From NCBI GenBank assembly GCA_029817715.1, contig JARUPY010000058.1:1-64000 (forward strand): a stretch of DNA of 64,000 bases, in the 5' to 3' direction. Shown in pieces: positions 55,574 through 63,450 of this stretch (positions within the stretch are counted from its first letter, which is position 1; each line of letters begins with the position of its first letter). The translations under genes and the position numbers were made by a program. Below the pieces are notes generated by a model that made no database searches, was not told the origin of the DNA, and was given only the letters and a program-made list of their open reading frames with translations. The stretch is from Melastoma dodecandrum. Taxonomy: Eukaryota > Streptophyta > Magnoliopsida > Myrtales > Melastomataceae.

Positions 55574-56944
55574 TTATCCGGTTTGCGCCATCGCCGGCTC
55601 GGGAAACGGACTGGTCGCTGGGCTGTCTTCCACGATGCCGGCCGCCGCGACCGCGGCGCCGAGATCGAACGTCTCCATCGGCAGGAGCGTCGGCGAGGCG
55701 GGCGGCCCGCTGAACCATTTCCCGGCGAACCCGACCTCGCGCCCCGCCGCGAACAGATCTTTCGCGTGCGCGCGGTCGAAGAGCGCGTGCGGCTTGGCGT
55801 CGAAGCTCGGCGGGATGGCGTTGAAGAAGAAGCGCCCGCCATTGCTCTTGGTCACCCTGGCAAGCGCCAGGAGGTTGTCGATCACCTGATATTTGACGAG
55901 GGTCTGCACCGCCCGTTGCGCCAGGGGCACGAGCTTCGGGTCGATCGGGCTGTATTCGGGGCCGAGCTTGCCGTTCATCACGACGTAGAGTGTCCGCTGC
56001 CGCCGCTCGGCGAAGAACTTGTCCTCGAGATGCAGGATGCGCGACTGCGGCGGCACGAAGACCAGCTCGGCCGTCACGCCGCCATCGACGTGCATCTCGT
56101 TGTAGGCCCTGCCGTCGGCCCCGACCACGTCGATCTTCACCGGCGGGAAGACGCCGGGCAGGGCGGAGGACGCGCGCAGGACCTTCACGAAAAGATCCCG
56201 CCGGTCGGGCCGGTCGCTGCTCGCGATGGCGGACATCGACCAGACGACGGGCCGTTGCGCATCGATGTTCGTGGTCAGCACGAACAGGCGCCGGCCCTTA
56301 TGGTGCTCCTCGGCGATCTGGTCGAGGAAGAGGTCGGTGACGTAGTGCCGGATCAGGGCCTCGAGCCGCGACGTGTCGTTGAGCGCATCGCTGAAGAAGC
56401 CCCGTAGCCCACGGCTCTTGTAGAGCTGGCCGGCGCCGTACTCGGTGTAGATCTGCTCGAGGCAGCGGTCCCGCCCGATGAAGGCGAAGGGTGCCGCGAG
56501 CGCGCCGGCGCTGACGCCGGTGACGATCTCGAAGTTCGGACGGTCGCCGCGTTCGCTCCAGCCGGCGAGCACGCCGGCGGCGAAGGCGCCCTTGTCGCCG
56601 CCGCCGGACAGGGCCAGGAAGTCTGCCACCTTGAGCCCGTTCGGGGCGATGCCGGCCTGGGCCGCGGCCAGGACCTGGCGGTTCTTTTCGAGGATCACCT
56701 CTTCGAACGCTGGCGTGAACACGTCTCCCCACGTTCGCACACGCTCGAAGCCAGGCACCTGCGCCCCGTCCAGCATGGCTTCGGGAAGCGCGCCTGGGCG
56801 CGTCACCGACTTGCCCGCCCTCGCGCCTCCGCGGCGCGCGAACTTTCTGGCAAGTCGCCGAAGGAACGGATCGCGCCGGCGCGCCTCGACCTCGTCGAGT
56901 ATCTGCCAGCGTTCCACCTTTCGCGGCATCGAATGCTCGTTCAC
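55574..56944 (-). CDS. Patatin-like phospholipase family protein
   Basis: The protein is a patatin-fold lipid acyl hydrolase of 456 residues. It has the oxyanion loop LSGGGDKGAFAAG (residues 112-124), the nucleophile Ser145 in VTGVSAGALAA, and the catalytic Asp287 in HVDGGVTAEL, a Ser-Asp dyad. I chose the GTG at 56944 because GGAG lies eight bases upstream; a longer frame would run into miaA. The N-terminal 70 residues are basic and could bind membranes. There is no clear signal peptide or lipobox. Some members are secreted virulence phospholipases, but many are involved in lipid turnover; no secretion signal points to the former. Confidence 0.85.
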   Translation of the reverse strand: MNEHSMPRKVERWQILDEVEARRRDPFLRRLARKFARRGGARAGKSVTRPGALPEAMLDGAQVPGFERVRTWGDVFTPAFEEVILEKNRQVLAAAQAGIAPNGLKVADFLALSGGGDKGAFAAGVLAGWSERGDRPNFEIVTGVSAGALAAPFAFIGRDRCLEQIYTEYGAGQLYKSRGLRGFFSDALNDTSRLEALIRHYVTDLFLDQIAEEHHKGRRLFVLTTNIDAQRPVVWSMSAIASSDRPDRRDLFVKVLRASSALPGVFPPVKIDVVGADGRAYNEMHVDGGVTAELVFVPPQSRILHLEDKFFAERRQRTLYVVMNGKLGPEYSPIDPKLVPLAQRAVQTLVKYQVIDNLLALARVTKSNGGRFFFNAIPPSFDAKPHALFDRAHAKDLFAAGREVGFAGKWFSGPPASPTLLPMETFDLGAAVAAAGIVEDSPATSPFPEPAMAQTG

Positions 56945-57012
56945 GATATCGCTCCGCTTGTATCGAGCCTCTAAGATAGCAACGCCGATGCCGGGTTTGA
57001 ACGGCTTCGCCA

Positions 57013-57972
57013 TCAATAGCGCAGGCTTTGTGCGCGAATGACGTCCGTGGTGTCTGCTGCGCGCAGGAGCCGTTCGAGCGCGTCGCCCGGTTCGCACCAG
57101 GCAAAGGCCGGCAGTTGATGACGGGCGAAGGTCGCCTGCCGCTTGATATAGCGGCGCGTGTCCGCCTGCGCCTCGGCGACCGCCGTTGCGCGGTCGCAAA
57201 CGCCGGCGAGGTGGCGCAGGAGCGGCGGCACGCCGTGCGCGCGCATGACGGGCAGCGCCGGATCGAGCCGGCGCGCTTCGAGTGCGCGGACCTCTTCGAG
57301 CGCACCCGCCGCCATCATCGCCTCGAAGCGCTGGTCGATCCGCGCGCGCAGCGTCGCGCGATCCACGTCCAGGAAGATGGCGGCGCAGCGCGCGACGTCC
57401 AGGATCGCCGGCTCACGGTCCGCGTGGAGGGCGGCGAGACTTGCGCCGGTCGCCGCGTTGACTTCCAGCGCGCGCAGCAGCCGCTGCGGGTCGGTCGGCC
57501 GCAGAAGCGCGGCCGTCGCCGGATCGCGGCGGCCGAGCTCGGCGTGCAGCTCCTCGGGGGGCCGGCCCGCGGCCCATGAGCGGATGGCGGTCCGAACGTC
57601 GGCCCCGACCGGCGGGATATTGGAGAGACCTTGCGTAAGGGCTTTGAAGTAAAGCCCTGTGCCGCCAACGAAAATCGGTATCATCCCGTCGTCGTGCGCC
57701 CCCGCCAGCGCCCGCCTCGCATCGTCAAGCCAGCGGCTCACCGAATGATTGGTCGACCCGTCGACGGTGCCGTAGAGCACGTGCGGCACCGCTCGCGCCT
57801 CGGCCTCGCTCGGCCGCGCCGTGAGGATGCGGAGGTCGCGATAGACCTGCATCGAGTCGGCGTTGATCACCAAACCACCGAGCCGGGCGGCCAGATCCAG
57901 CGCCAGCGCCGACTTGCCGCTCGCGGTCGGCCCTGCGATGAGGATCGCCTCGATCGTCCGCCTCTGGCCCAT
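57013..57972 (-). CDS. miaA: tRNA dimethylallyltransferase
   Basis: MiaA adds a dimethylallyl group to A37 of tRNAs that read codons starting with U. The 319-residue protein has the P-loop GPTASGKS at residues 14-21, [19 protein letters not shown] with the substrate Asp and the T-A-R/K-P motif, and [17 protein letters not shown]. The C-terminal part with [16 protein letters not shown] is standard. I set the start at the ATG at 57972. The serB gene starts only eight bases away on the other strand, a conserved divergent layout. Confidence 0.94.
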   Translation of the reverse strand: MGQRRTIEAILIAGPTASGKSALALDLAARLGGLVINADSMQVYRDLRILTARPSEAEARAVPHVLYGTVDGSTNHSVSRWLDDARRALAGAHDDGMIPIFVGGTGLYFKALTQGLSNIPPVGADVRTAIRSWAAGRPPEELHAELGRRDPATAALLRPTDPQRLLRALEVNAATGASLAALHADREPAILDVARCAAIFLDVDRATLRARIDQRFEAMMAAGALEEVRALEARRLDPALPVMRAHGVPPLLRHLAGVCDRATAVAEAQADTRRYIKRQATFARHQLPAFAWCEPGDALERLLRAADTTDVIRAQSLRY

Positions 57973-57980
57973 CACGCCGC

Positions 57981-58874
57981 ATGACCCATGTCGCCACCCT
58001 GATCGCCCGGCCGAGCGAGCCCATAGCCGACGTGCTCGTCGCCCGCGCGGCCGCCGCGTTGCCGGGCGCTGGCGCGCCATGCTGGCTCGACCCGCGCGTC
58101 GCGGCCGACATTCCCTTCGCACCGCCGCCCGGCGCCGACAATTCCCGCTGGACGGAGGCGGCCCGCGACGCGCTCGGCGGCGCACCGGTCGACGTCGTCG
58201 TGCAGCCGGCGGCGGGGCGCCGCAAGCGCATGCTCGTCGCGGACATGGACTCGACGATCATCGAGCAGGAATGCATCGACGAGCTGGCCGATGGCCTTGG
58301 GCTGAAGGCCGAGGTCGCAGCCATCACCGAACGCGCGATGCGCGGCGAGATGCCCTTCGAGCCGGCGCTGCGCGAGCGCGTCGCGCTGCTGCGCGGGCTC
58401 GATGTCGCCACCGCGACCCGCACCGTGACGGAGCGCATCTCGGTGACGCCGGGCGCCCAGGCCCTGGTGCGCACCATGCGTGCCCACGGCGCCGTCACCG
58501 TCATCGCGTCGGGCGGTTTCACCCTGTTCACCGCGCATGTCGCGCACATCGTCGGCTTCGACCGGCACTACGCGAACCAGCTGGTCATCGAGGGCGGCAG
58601 GCTCGCGGGTCTCGTCCACGAGCCGGTCTTCGGCCGCGCCTCGAAGCGCGCCACGCTCATCGCGCTGCGCGACGAACTGGGTCTCGCGCCGGAGCAGACA
58701 TTGGCCGTCGGCGATGGCGCTAACGATATCGCCATGCTGGAGGAAGCGGGTCTCGGTGTCGCGTTCCACGCGACGCCAGCCGTCGCGGCGGTGGCGAGGG
58801 CGCGCATCGAGCATGGCGACCTCACCGCGCTGCTCTACATCCAAGGCTTTTCGCGGGAGGAATTTCGCGAATGA
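57981..58874 (+). CDS. serB: Phosphoserine phosphatase SerB
   Basis: SerB is the last enzyme of serine synthesis and removes phosphate from L-phosphoserine. The 297-residue protein has an N-terminal regulatory domain (about 1-80) and a HAD core: motif [20 protein letters not shown] with Asp88 as the phosphoryl-accepting residue and Asp90, motif [12 protein letters not shown], motifs III and [15 protein letters not shown] and [17 protein letters not shown]. It overlaps the P1 peptidase gene by four bases. With serS, it places serine synthesis and use near each other. Confidence 0.95.
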   Translation: MTHVATLIARPSEPIADVLVARAAAALPGAGAPCWLDPRVAADIPFAPPPGADNSRWTEAARDALGGAPVDVVVQPAAGRRKRMLVADMDSTIIEQECIDELADGLGLKAEVAAITERAMRGEMPFEPALRERVALLRGLDVATATRTVTERISVTPGAQALVRTMRAHGAVTVIASGGFTLFTAHVAHIVGFDRHYANQLVIEGGRLAGLVHEPVFGRASKRATLIALRDELGLAPEQTLAVGDGANDIAMLEEAGLGVAFHATPAVAAVARARIEHGDLTALLYIQGFSREEFRE

Positions 58875-59869
58875 CCCGCAATTCGATCACCGACGTCGGC
58901 GGCATCAAGGTGGGCAATGCCGAGGACCAGCGGATCGCCTCCGGCGTCACCGCCGTCATCTTCGACCAGCCTTGCATCGCCTCCTTCACGATCGGCGGCG
59001 GGGCACCGGGCGTGCGCGACACGGCGCTGCTCGAGCCCGGCATGACGGTCGAGCGCGTCGACGCGCTGGTGCTGTCCGGCGGCTCGGCGTTCGGTCTCGA
59101 CGCCATGGGCGGTGTCCAGGCCTATTTGCGGGCGCGGGGCAGGGGACTCGCGGTCGGGCCGATGCGCGTGCCGATCGTGCCAGGCGCCATCCTCTTCGAC
59201 CTCGCCAACGGCGGCGACAAGGCCTGGGGGCAGTCCCCGGTCTACTGGCATCTCGGACACCGTGCCGCCTGGCTCGCCAGCCTCGACGTCGCGCAGGGCA
59301 GCGTCGGCGCCGGGCTCGGCGCGACCACCGCGACCCTGAAAGGCGGTCTCGGCACGGCGAGTGCGACGACGCGCGGCGGCTTCGTCGTCGGAGCGCTGGC
59401 GGCGGTCAACGCGATCGGAAGCGCGACCGTCGGCGCCGGCCCGCATTTCTGGGCCGCGCCCTACGAGCGTGCGGGCGAGTTCGGAGGCCTCGGCTGGCCG
59501 AACCCGTTGCCGCCCGACGCGCTCGAGCTGCGGATCGGCAGTGCCGAGCCGCGCAACACGACACTCTGCGTCGTCGCCACCGACGCGGCGCTCACCAAGG
59601 CCGAGGCGCAGCGCATCGCGATCATGGCGCAGGACGGCCTCGCGCGTGCCTTACGGCCGTCGCATGCACCGACAGACGGCGACATGGTCTTCGCCGCGGC
59701 CACCGGCCGTGCGAGCGCCGAGGCGACGGTGCAGGACAAGGTGGAGATCGGAATGCTCGCCGCCGATTGCCTGGCGCGGGCCGTGGCGCGCGGCGTCTAC
59801 GAGGCGAAGGCGCTGCCGTTTCCCGGCGCGCTGCCGTGCTGGAAGGGGCGGTTCGCGCGCGACGGATAA
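58871..59869 (+). CDS. P1-family (DmpA/S58) peptidase
   Basis: The 332-residue protein is an Ntn-type self-processing aminopeptidase or amidase of the S58 family. It begins [20 protein letters not shown], with GGGAPGVRDTALLEPG and VLSGGSAFGLDAMGGVQAYL following, all typical. The predicted self-cleavage region is in PRNTTLCVVATDAALTKAEA, where the threonine or a nearby residue becomes the new N-terminal nucleophile. There is no signal peptide. It overlaps serB by four bases, so it is translated from the same message; a role in serine or D-amino-acid peptide metabolism is speculative. Confidence 0.87.
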   Translation: MTRNSITDVGGIKVGNAEDQRIASGVTAVIFDQPCIASFTIGGGAPGVRDTALLEPGMTVERVDALVLSGGSAFGLDAMGGVQAYLRARGRGLAVGPMRVPIVPGAILFDLANGGDKAWGQSPVYWHLGHRAAWLASLDVAQGSVGAGLGATTATLKGGLGTASATTRGGFVVGALAAVNAIGSATVGAGPHFWAAPYERAGEFGGLGWPNPLPPDALELRIGSAEPRNTTLCVVATDAALTKAEAQRIAIMAQDGLARALRPSHAPTDGDMVFAAATGRASAEATVQDKVEIGMLAADCLARAVARGVYEAKALPFPGALPCWKGRFARDG

Positions 59870-59981
59870 ACCATCCCACGCGTTTCCTATGCGCGGCACC
59901 GCCAATCCCCATCGATCGCCTACGCGGCCGGAGCTATGTCACCGTCCGGCGCCAAGATGCGCTGGGTGGAGCGAAAACGTG

Positions 59982-60278
59982 ATGCGCTATCCCTCGGAAG
60001 GGACAGCTCGGTCCGTGCCGATCGAGGTACCGGATTTCCTTGTCGGGCAGGACGACGAGGGCCATTGGCTGGCGGTGGAGACGCACGGGCTCGGCGGCGG
60101 CATCTTCGCCACGCGGGACGCGGCGCTCCACTATGCGCGCGCCGAGACCGGTCGGCGCGCCGGCGCCGTGCACATGGCCGCCGCGCCGACCGCGCTGCGC
60201 TGGGCCTACGTCGGCGGGTCCGAGCACATCGTCGCCGATCGGCTGGCCTGCGGTGTCCTGCAAAGCCTGCGATGCTAG
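59982..60278 (+). CDS. Small conserved hypothetical protein
   Basis: The 98-residue protein has a small alpha/beta layout: IEVPDFLVGQDDEGHWLAVE, then GGIFATRDAALHYARAET, like the DUF2188-type strand-helix unit in which a residue to be displayed follows a repeated W-x-V. The C-terminal part PTALRWAYVGGSEHIVADRL has no clear match. The ATG at 59982 is preceded by an in-frame GTG at 59979; both are possible. It follows the P1 peptidase gene by 112 bases and may belong to the same operon. Function unknown. Confidence 0.6.
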   Translation: MRYPSEGTARSVPIEVPDFLVGQDDEGHWLAVETHGLGGGIFATRDAALHYARAETGRRAGAVHMAAAPTALRWAYVGGSEHIVADRLACGVLQSLRC

Positions 60279-60439
60279 GACCATGATATCACGAACAGTT
60301 GATTACAATAATAGACGTACGACTTGGGAGATTCGAGTCAATAAGATCCAATATCGCGCCATTCAGTTGTCGTTAAGCATCAATATCCGAGTGATGCCGG
60401 CAAATCGCGCCCGCGAGGCGCGCTTCTCGGGAGAACGCA

Positions 60440-61123
60440 ATGAGGATCGATTTCAGGAAGACGGCCACGATCGGCGCCGCTGCCTTCGGCCTTCTGGCGC
60501 TGCCCTCTTTCGCGATCGCCGCCGGCGGTGACGACATGCGCTACGACCGCGCGGGCCACGCAGATCGCGACAATCGATACGGCCACAGTCGCGACGAGCG
60601 CGGCGGCGAGCTCGGCCGGTCCGGAGGCGGCGTCAGCGTGGATCGTAGTATTCGCGCGTTCCGGGAGCGCGTCCGCGAGCGCCACCTCGGTCGTGCGGAC
60701 CACGAGCGCGATGCCCGAGAGCGTGACGCCCGAGCGCGTGAGGGCCGCGAGCGCGACGCCCGCGCACGTGAAGCTCGGGAGCGCGACGCTCGCGCACGTG
60801 AAGCACGAGAGCGCGACGTCCGAGAGCGTGACGTTCGAGCGCATGAAGTCCGCGAGCCGGTGCAAGAGCGCGCCCATGTCGCGCGCCGTTTCGATCGAGA
60901 GGATCGGCAGCCTGCGTGGCGGGAGCCGGTGCGCGAGAGGCCCCGTCACTTCTTCTACGGGGGCGGCTACCCTGTTCGTCGTGTTGGCTTTGGCGGCGGC
61001 TTTCCCGGCTACGGTTACGGACCGGGCTTCCGGCACCGGATCGCGTATGGCTTCGGCTACGGCCGGCCTAGAGTTCGCATCGTGAGGATCTATCGGGCCC
61101 GCTTCATGCGATATCGGTGGTAG
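60440..61123 (+). CDS. Secreted protein with Arg/Asp/Ala/Glu heptad-like repeats
   Basis: The 227-residue protein has a signal peptide (TATIGAAAFGLLALPSFAIA), a highly charged repeat region and a Gly/Tyr/Phe-rich end. The repeat core is ERDARAREAR, about five copies in residues 85-140, encoded by about 30-bp DNA repeats; the charge pattern predicts a long single alpha helix or coiled coil. The end has HFFYGGGYPVRRVGFGGGFP and GYGYGPGFRHRIAYGFGYG, which may interact with the surface. I know no family. Its end overlaps the convergent metallo-hydrolase remnant by 20 bases. The upstream 160 bases are AT-richer and likely hold its promoter. Confidence 0.7.
   Translation: MRIDFRKTATIGAAAFGLLALPSFAIAAGGDDMRYDRAGHADRDNRYGHSRDERGGELGRSGGGVSVDRSIRAFRERVRERHLGRADHERDARERDARAREGRERDARAREARERDARAREARERDVRERDVRAHEVREPVQERAHVARRFDREDRQPAWREPVRERPRHFFYGGGYPVRRVGFGGGFPGYGYGPGFRHRIAYGFGYGRPRVRIVRIYRARFMRYRW
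60700..60860 (+). repeat. 30-bp tandem repeats in the secreted-protein gene
   Basis: Near-identical units such as GAGCGCGACGCCCGCGCACG follow one another with a period of about 30 bases (ten codons). Third-position differences between units exceed those at other positions, which suggests selection to keep the amino-acid pattern. Confidence 0.7.
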
Positions 61124-61388
61124 CGAGCCGCGACGCCCGCATCATCGCCTTCGTCTTCACGGGAATGCGCAGGCCGTGCACGCCGTTGGCCTCGGCCGGC
61201 GGGAAGCGGCCGGCGCGGATATTCACATGGATCGCCGGTAGCAGCAGCGCCGGCGTCGCCAGGGTCGCGTCGCGCGCTTCGACGACTCACCTTCGTCGAT
61301 GCCGTCGTGCGCGTCCCTGTCGCCGGCACGCGTAGCTCACGGTGTGCGTCGGCTCGTCGAAGACCGCGCGGATGAGCGGATCGGCCAT
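61104..61388 (-). pseudogene. MBL-fold metallo-hydrolase remnant (probable persulfide dioxygenase)
   Basis: The fragment has the N-terminal MADPLIRAVFDEPTHTVSY and, after a short junction, the C-terminal TPALLLPAIHVNIRAGRFPP with the P-A-L-L-x-P-x-x-x-V-N-I-R-A-G-x-x-P ending of the ETHE1/Blh-type enzymes. The middle 200 or more residues, with the H-x-H-x-D-H metal site, are missing. The frame also shifts at the junction near 61320. It lies next to a YeiH-type exporter and a LysR gene. ETHE1-like enzymes oxidise persulfides, so the locus may once have handled sulfide. The internal loss cannot be a single-base error. Confidence 0.65.
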
Positions 61389-61396
61389 GCGACCTC

Positions 61397-62434
61397 TCAG
61401 CCGAGGGCGAGTGTGTGGATCAATGCGAGGCTGATGCCACCGAGGGCGATCAACGAGAGAACGACCACACCCGTCACCCTGACGCCGGCCTTCGCCACGG
61501 TGCGCACGTCGACCGATAAGCCCAGTGCCGCCATGGCGAGGATGGTGAGCAGGTTCGCCGCACAGCCGGCCGCACCGAGCACGCCGGTCGGCACGAGGCC
61601 CGTGGCGCGCAGGCCGATCATCGCCAAGAAGCCCAGGATGAACCAGGGCACCAGCCGGCCGAGCCCGACTCCTCGGACGCCTGCGGCGGCCGTGGCGGCA
61701 TCGTTGCGACGGTTGGCGAGGGCGAGCACAAGGATCACCGGCCCCAGCATCAGCACGCGGACAAGCTTTACGAGCGTGCCGATCTGCACGCTGACGGCGC
61801 CGAGCGGCGCGGTGGCGGCGATGACCTGCGGTACGGCGTAGACGGTGAGCCCGGCGAAGACGCCGTACTGCAGCTTGGTCAGTCCGGCGAGCGCGACCAT
61901 CAGGGGCAGGCCGAGCACCACGAGTACGCCGAGCACGGCGGTAAAGGCGATCGAGGCCGCCACATCTTCGCTGTCCGCGCCAATTACAGGGGCGACGGCG
62001 GCGATGGCTGAGTTGCCGCAGATCGAGTTGCCGCAGGCAATCAACACGGAGAGCTTGTGCGGTAGGCCAGCAGCGCGGCCGATCGTGTAGCTGATGGCGA
62101 TGGCGAGCATGACGATGGCTGCGATGCCGGCGATCAACGCCGGTCCCGCCTTCGCCAGAGCCGCGACGCTGACCGAGAGGCCGAGCAGGACCACGGCGAT
62201 TTCGAGGAGCGTCTTGGCCGAGAAGGCGATGCCGGCCTGGAAGCGCGCCGCCGGCGCCCATAGCGTCCGGACCGCGGTGCCGACCAGGATGGCCAGGACC
62301 AGCGCCTCGAGCCAGGCGCGGCCGAAAACATGCGCCTCCGCCGCATCGGCCGCGAAGGCCACGAGCGTAACGATCCCGCAAAGTGCGAGGCCTGGCGCGA
62401 TACGGCGGATGGCGAGAACAAGACTGGTGAGCAC
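61397..62434 (-). CDS. YeiH-family putative sulfate exporter
   Basis: The protein has about 345 residues with ten or eleven membrane helices. It has the YeiH pattern: LEALVLAILVGTAVRTLW, AGIAFSAKTLLEIAVVLLGL, LIACGNSICGNSAIAAVAPV with G-x-S-I-C-G-x-S/N-A-I-A-A-x-A-P, and VYAVPQVIAATAPLG. Family members such as YeiH are thought to export sulfate or related anions. I chose the GTG at 62434 (GAGGAG before it). It runs opposite to the LysR gene, with a shared 89-base promoter region. Co-transcription with the remnant at 61104-61388 is likely, with nine bases between. Confidence 0.87.
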   Translation of the reverse strand: MLTSLVLAIRRIAPGLALCGIVTLVAFAADAAEAHVFGRAWLEALVLAILVGTAVRTLWAPAARFQAGIAFSAKTLLEIAVVLLGLSVSVAALAKAGPALIAGIAAIVMLAIAISYTIGRAAGLPHKLSVLIACGNSICGNSAIAAVAPVIGADSEDVAASIAFTAVLGVLVVLGLPLMVALAGLTKLQYGVFAGLTVYAVPQVIAATAPLGAVSVQIGTLVKLVRVLMLGPVILVLALANRRNDAATAAAGVRGVGLGRLVPWFILGFLAMIGLRATGLVPTGVLGAAGCAANLLTILAMAALGLSVDVRTVAKAGVRVTGVVVLSLIALGGISLALIHTLALG

Positions 62435-62501
62435 AGCGGGTCTCCTCGCCCCCTTGCTTGCACCTCGCCGATAATTTAATCCATTTCTAAAATATCCATG
62501 T

Positions 62502-62520
62502 TTCGTTCGAAAAAAACGAA
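62502..62520. promoter_or_regulatory. Probable LysR operator
   Basis: TTCGTT and AACGAA are exact reverse complements separated by seven bases (CGAAAAA), in the 89-base divergent region between the YeiH-type and LysR genes. It lies three bases before the LysR start codon, so binding would also repress the LysR gene itself. LysR sites (T-N11-A in an inverted repeat) are of this kind. Confidence 0.55.
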
Positions 62521-62523
62521 CAG

Positions 62524-63450
62524 ATGACACTCGACCAGCTCCGTGTCTTCGTCGCTGTCGCCGAGCGCGAGCACCTCACGCGTGCCGCCGAAGCGTTGCG
62601 GCTGACGCCTTCAGCCGTGAGTGCGGCGATCCACGCCCTGGAGGCGCGTTATGGTGCCAGGCTGTTCGACCGGGTCGGTCGGCGCATCGAGCTCGGTACC
62701 GACGGGCGCGTCTTCCTCGCTGAGGCGCGCGCGACCCTCGCCAGCGCGGCGGCGGCCGAGCGCGCGCTGACCGAGCTGGGCGGCCTCGCACGCGGCACTC
62801 TTGCCGTCGCCGCGAGCCAGACCAGCTTGAGCCACTGGCTGCCGCCGCTGCTGATGCGCTTCCGCGAGACCTATCCGGCGATCATTCTGACGCTCGCCGA
62901 AGGCAATACGACGAGTGTCGCCGAATCCATCCTGGCCGGGCGCGCCGATCTCGGCGTGATCGAGGGGGTGATCGAGCGGCCGGAGCTTGCCGTCGAGAGT
63001 GTCGACGACGACCGTCTCCTCGTCGTCGCGGCGCCGGACCATCCGCTGGTCAAGAGGTCGCGCCCGACTCCCGCCGACCTCGCGGCGGCACGCTGGGTGA
63101 TGCGCGAGGCGGGTTCCGGTACGCGTAGTGTCCTCGCGGAAGCGCTCGGTGCCGACGGGATCGATTCGGAGGCGCTCGACGTCGTTCTCGAGCTGCCGAC
63201 GAACGAGGCGGTCTGTGCCGCTGTCCGCATCGGTAGCTGTCTCACGGCTGTCTCCGAGCTTGTCGCGGGCCCGCATATCGAAGCCGGCCGGCTGAAGGCG
63301 CTGCGCTACGCGCTGCCGTCTCGCCATTTCGCGCTGCTTCGCCACAAGGAGCGCTATCGCACGAACGCGGCCCGAGCCTTCGAGACCCTGGTTCGCGATG
63401 CCGTGCGCGAGGTGCGTTCGCAGCGCGACCCCGCGAGCTTCGACATCTGA
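62524..63450 (+). CDS. LysR-family transcriptional regulator
   Basis: The 308-residue protein has the standard layout: N-terminal HTH at about 2-60 (LDQLRVFVAVAEREHLTRAA and TPSAVSAAIHALEARYGARL) and a C-terminal periplasmic-binding-protein-like effector domain (about 90-300; GTLAVAASQTSLSHWLPPLL, LAGRADLGVIEG). It is closest in layout to the CysB/YeiE group, which often sits beside YeiH and responds to sulfur compounds such as sulfite. The ligand is inferred. It is divergent from the YeiH-type gene. Confidence 0.9.
   Translation: MTLDQLRVFVAVAEREHLTRAAEALRLTPSAVSAAIHALEARYGARLFDRVGRRIELGTDGRVFLAEARATLASAAAAERALTELGGLARGTLAVAASQTSLSHWLPPLLMRFRETYPAIILTLAEGNTTSVAESILAGRADLGVIEGVIERPELAVESVDDDRLLVVAAPDHPLVKRSRPTPADLAAARWVMREAGSGTRSVLAEALGADGIDSEALDVVLELPTNEAVCAAVRIGSCLTAVSELVAGPHIEAGRLKALRYALPSRHFALLRHKERYRTNAARAFETLVRDAVREVRSQRDPASFDI

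Noticed and set aside
55574..56944. Patatin-like protein as a secreted ExoU-type virulence factor
   Set aside because: It has the patatin dyad but no secretion signal or chaperone gene nearby, and such genes are widespread in free-living bacteria.
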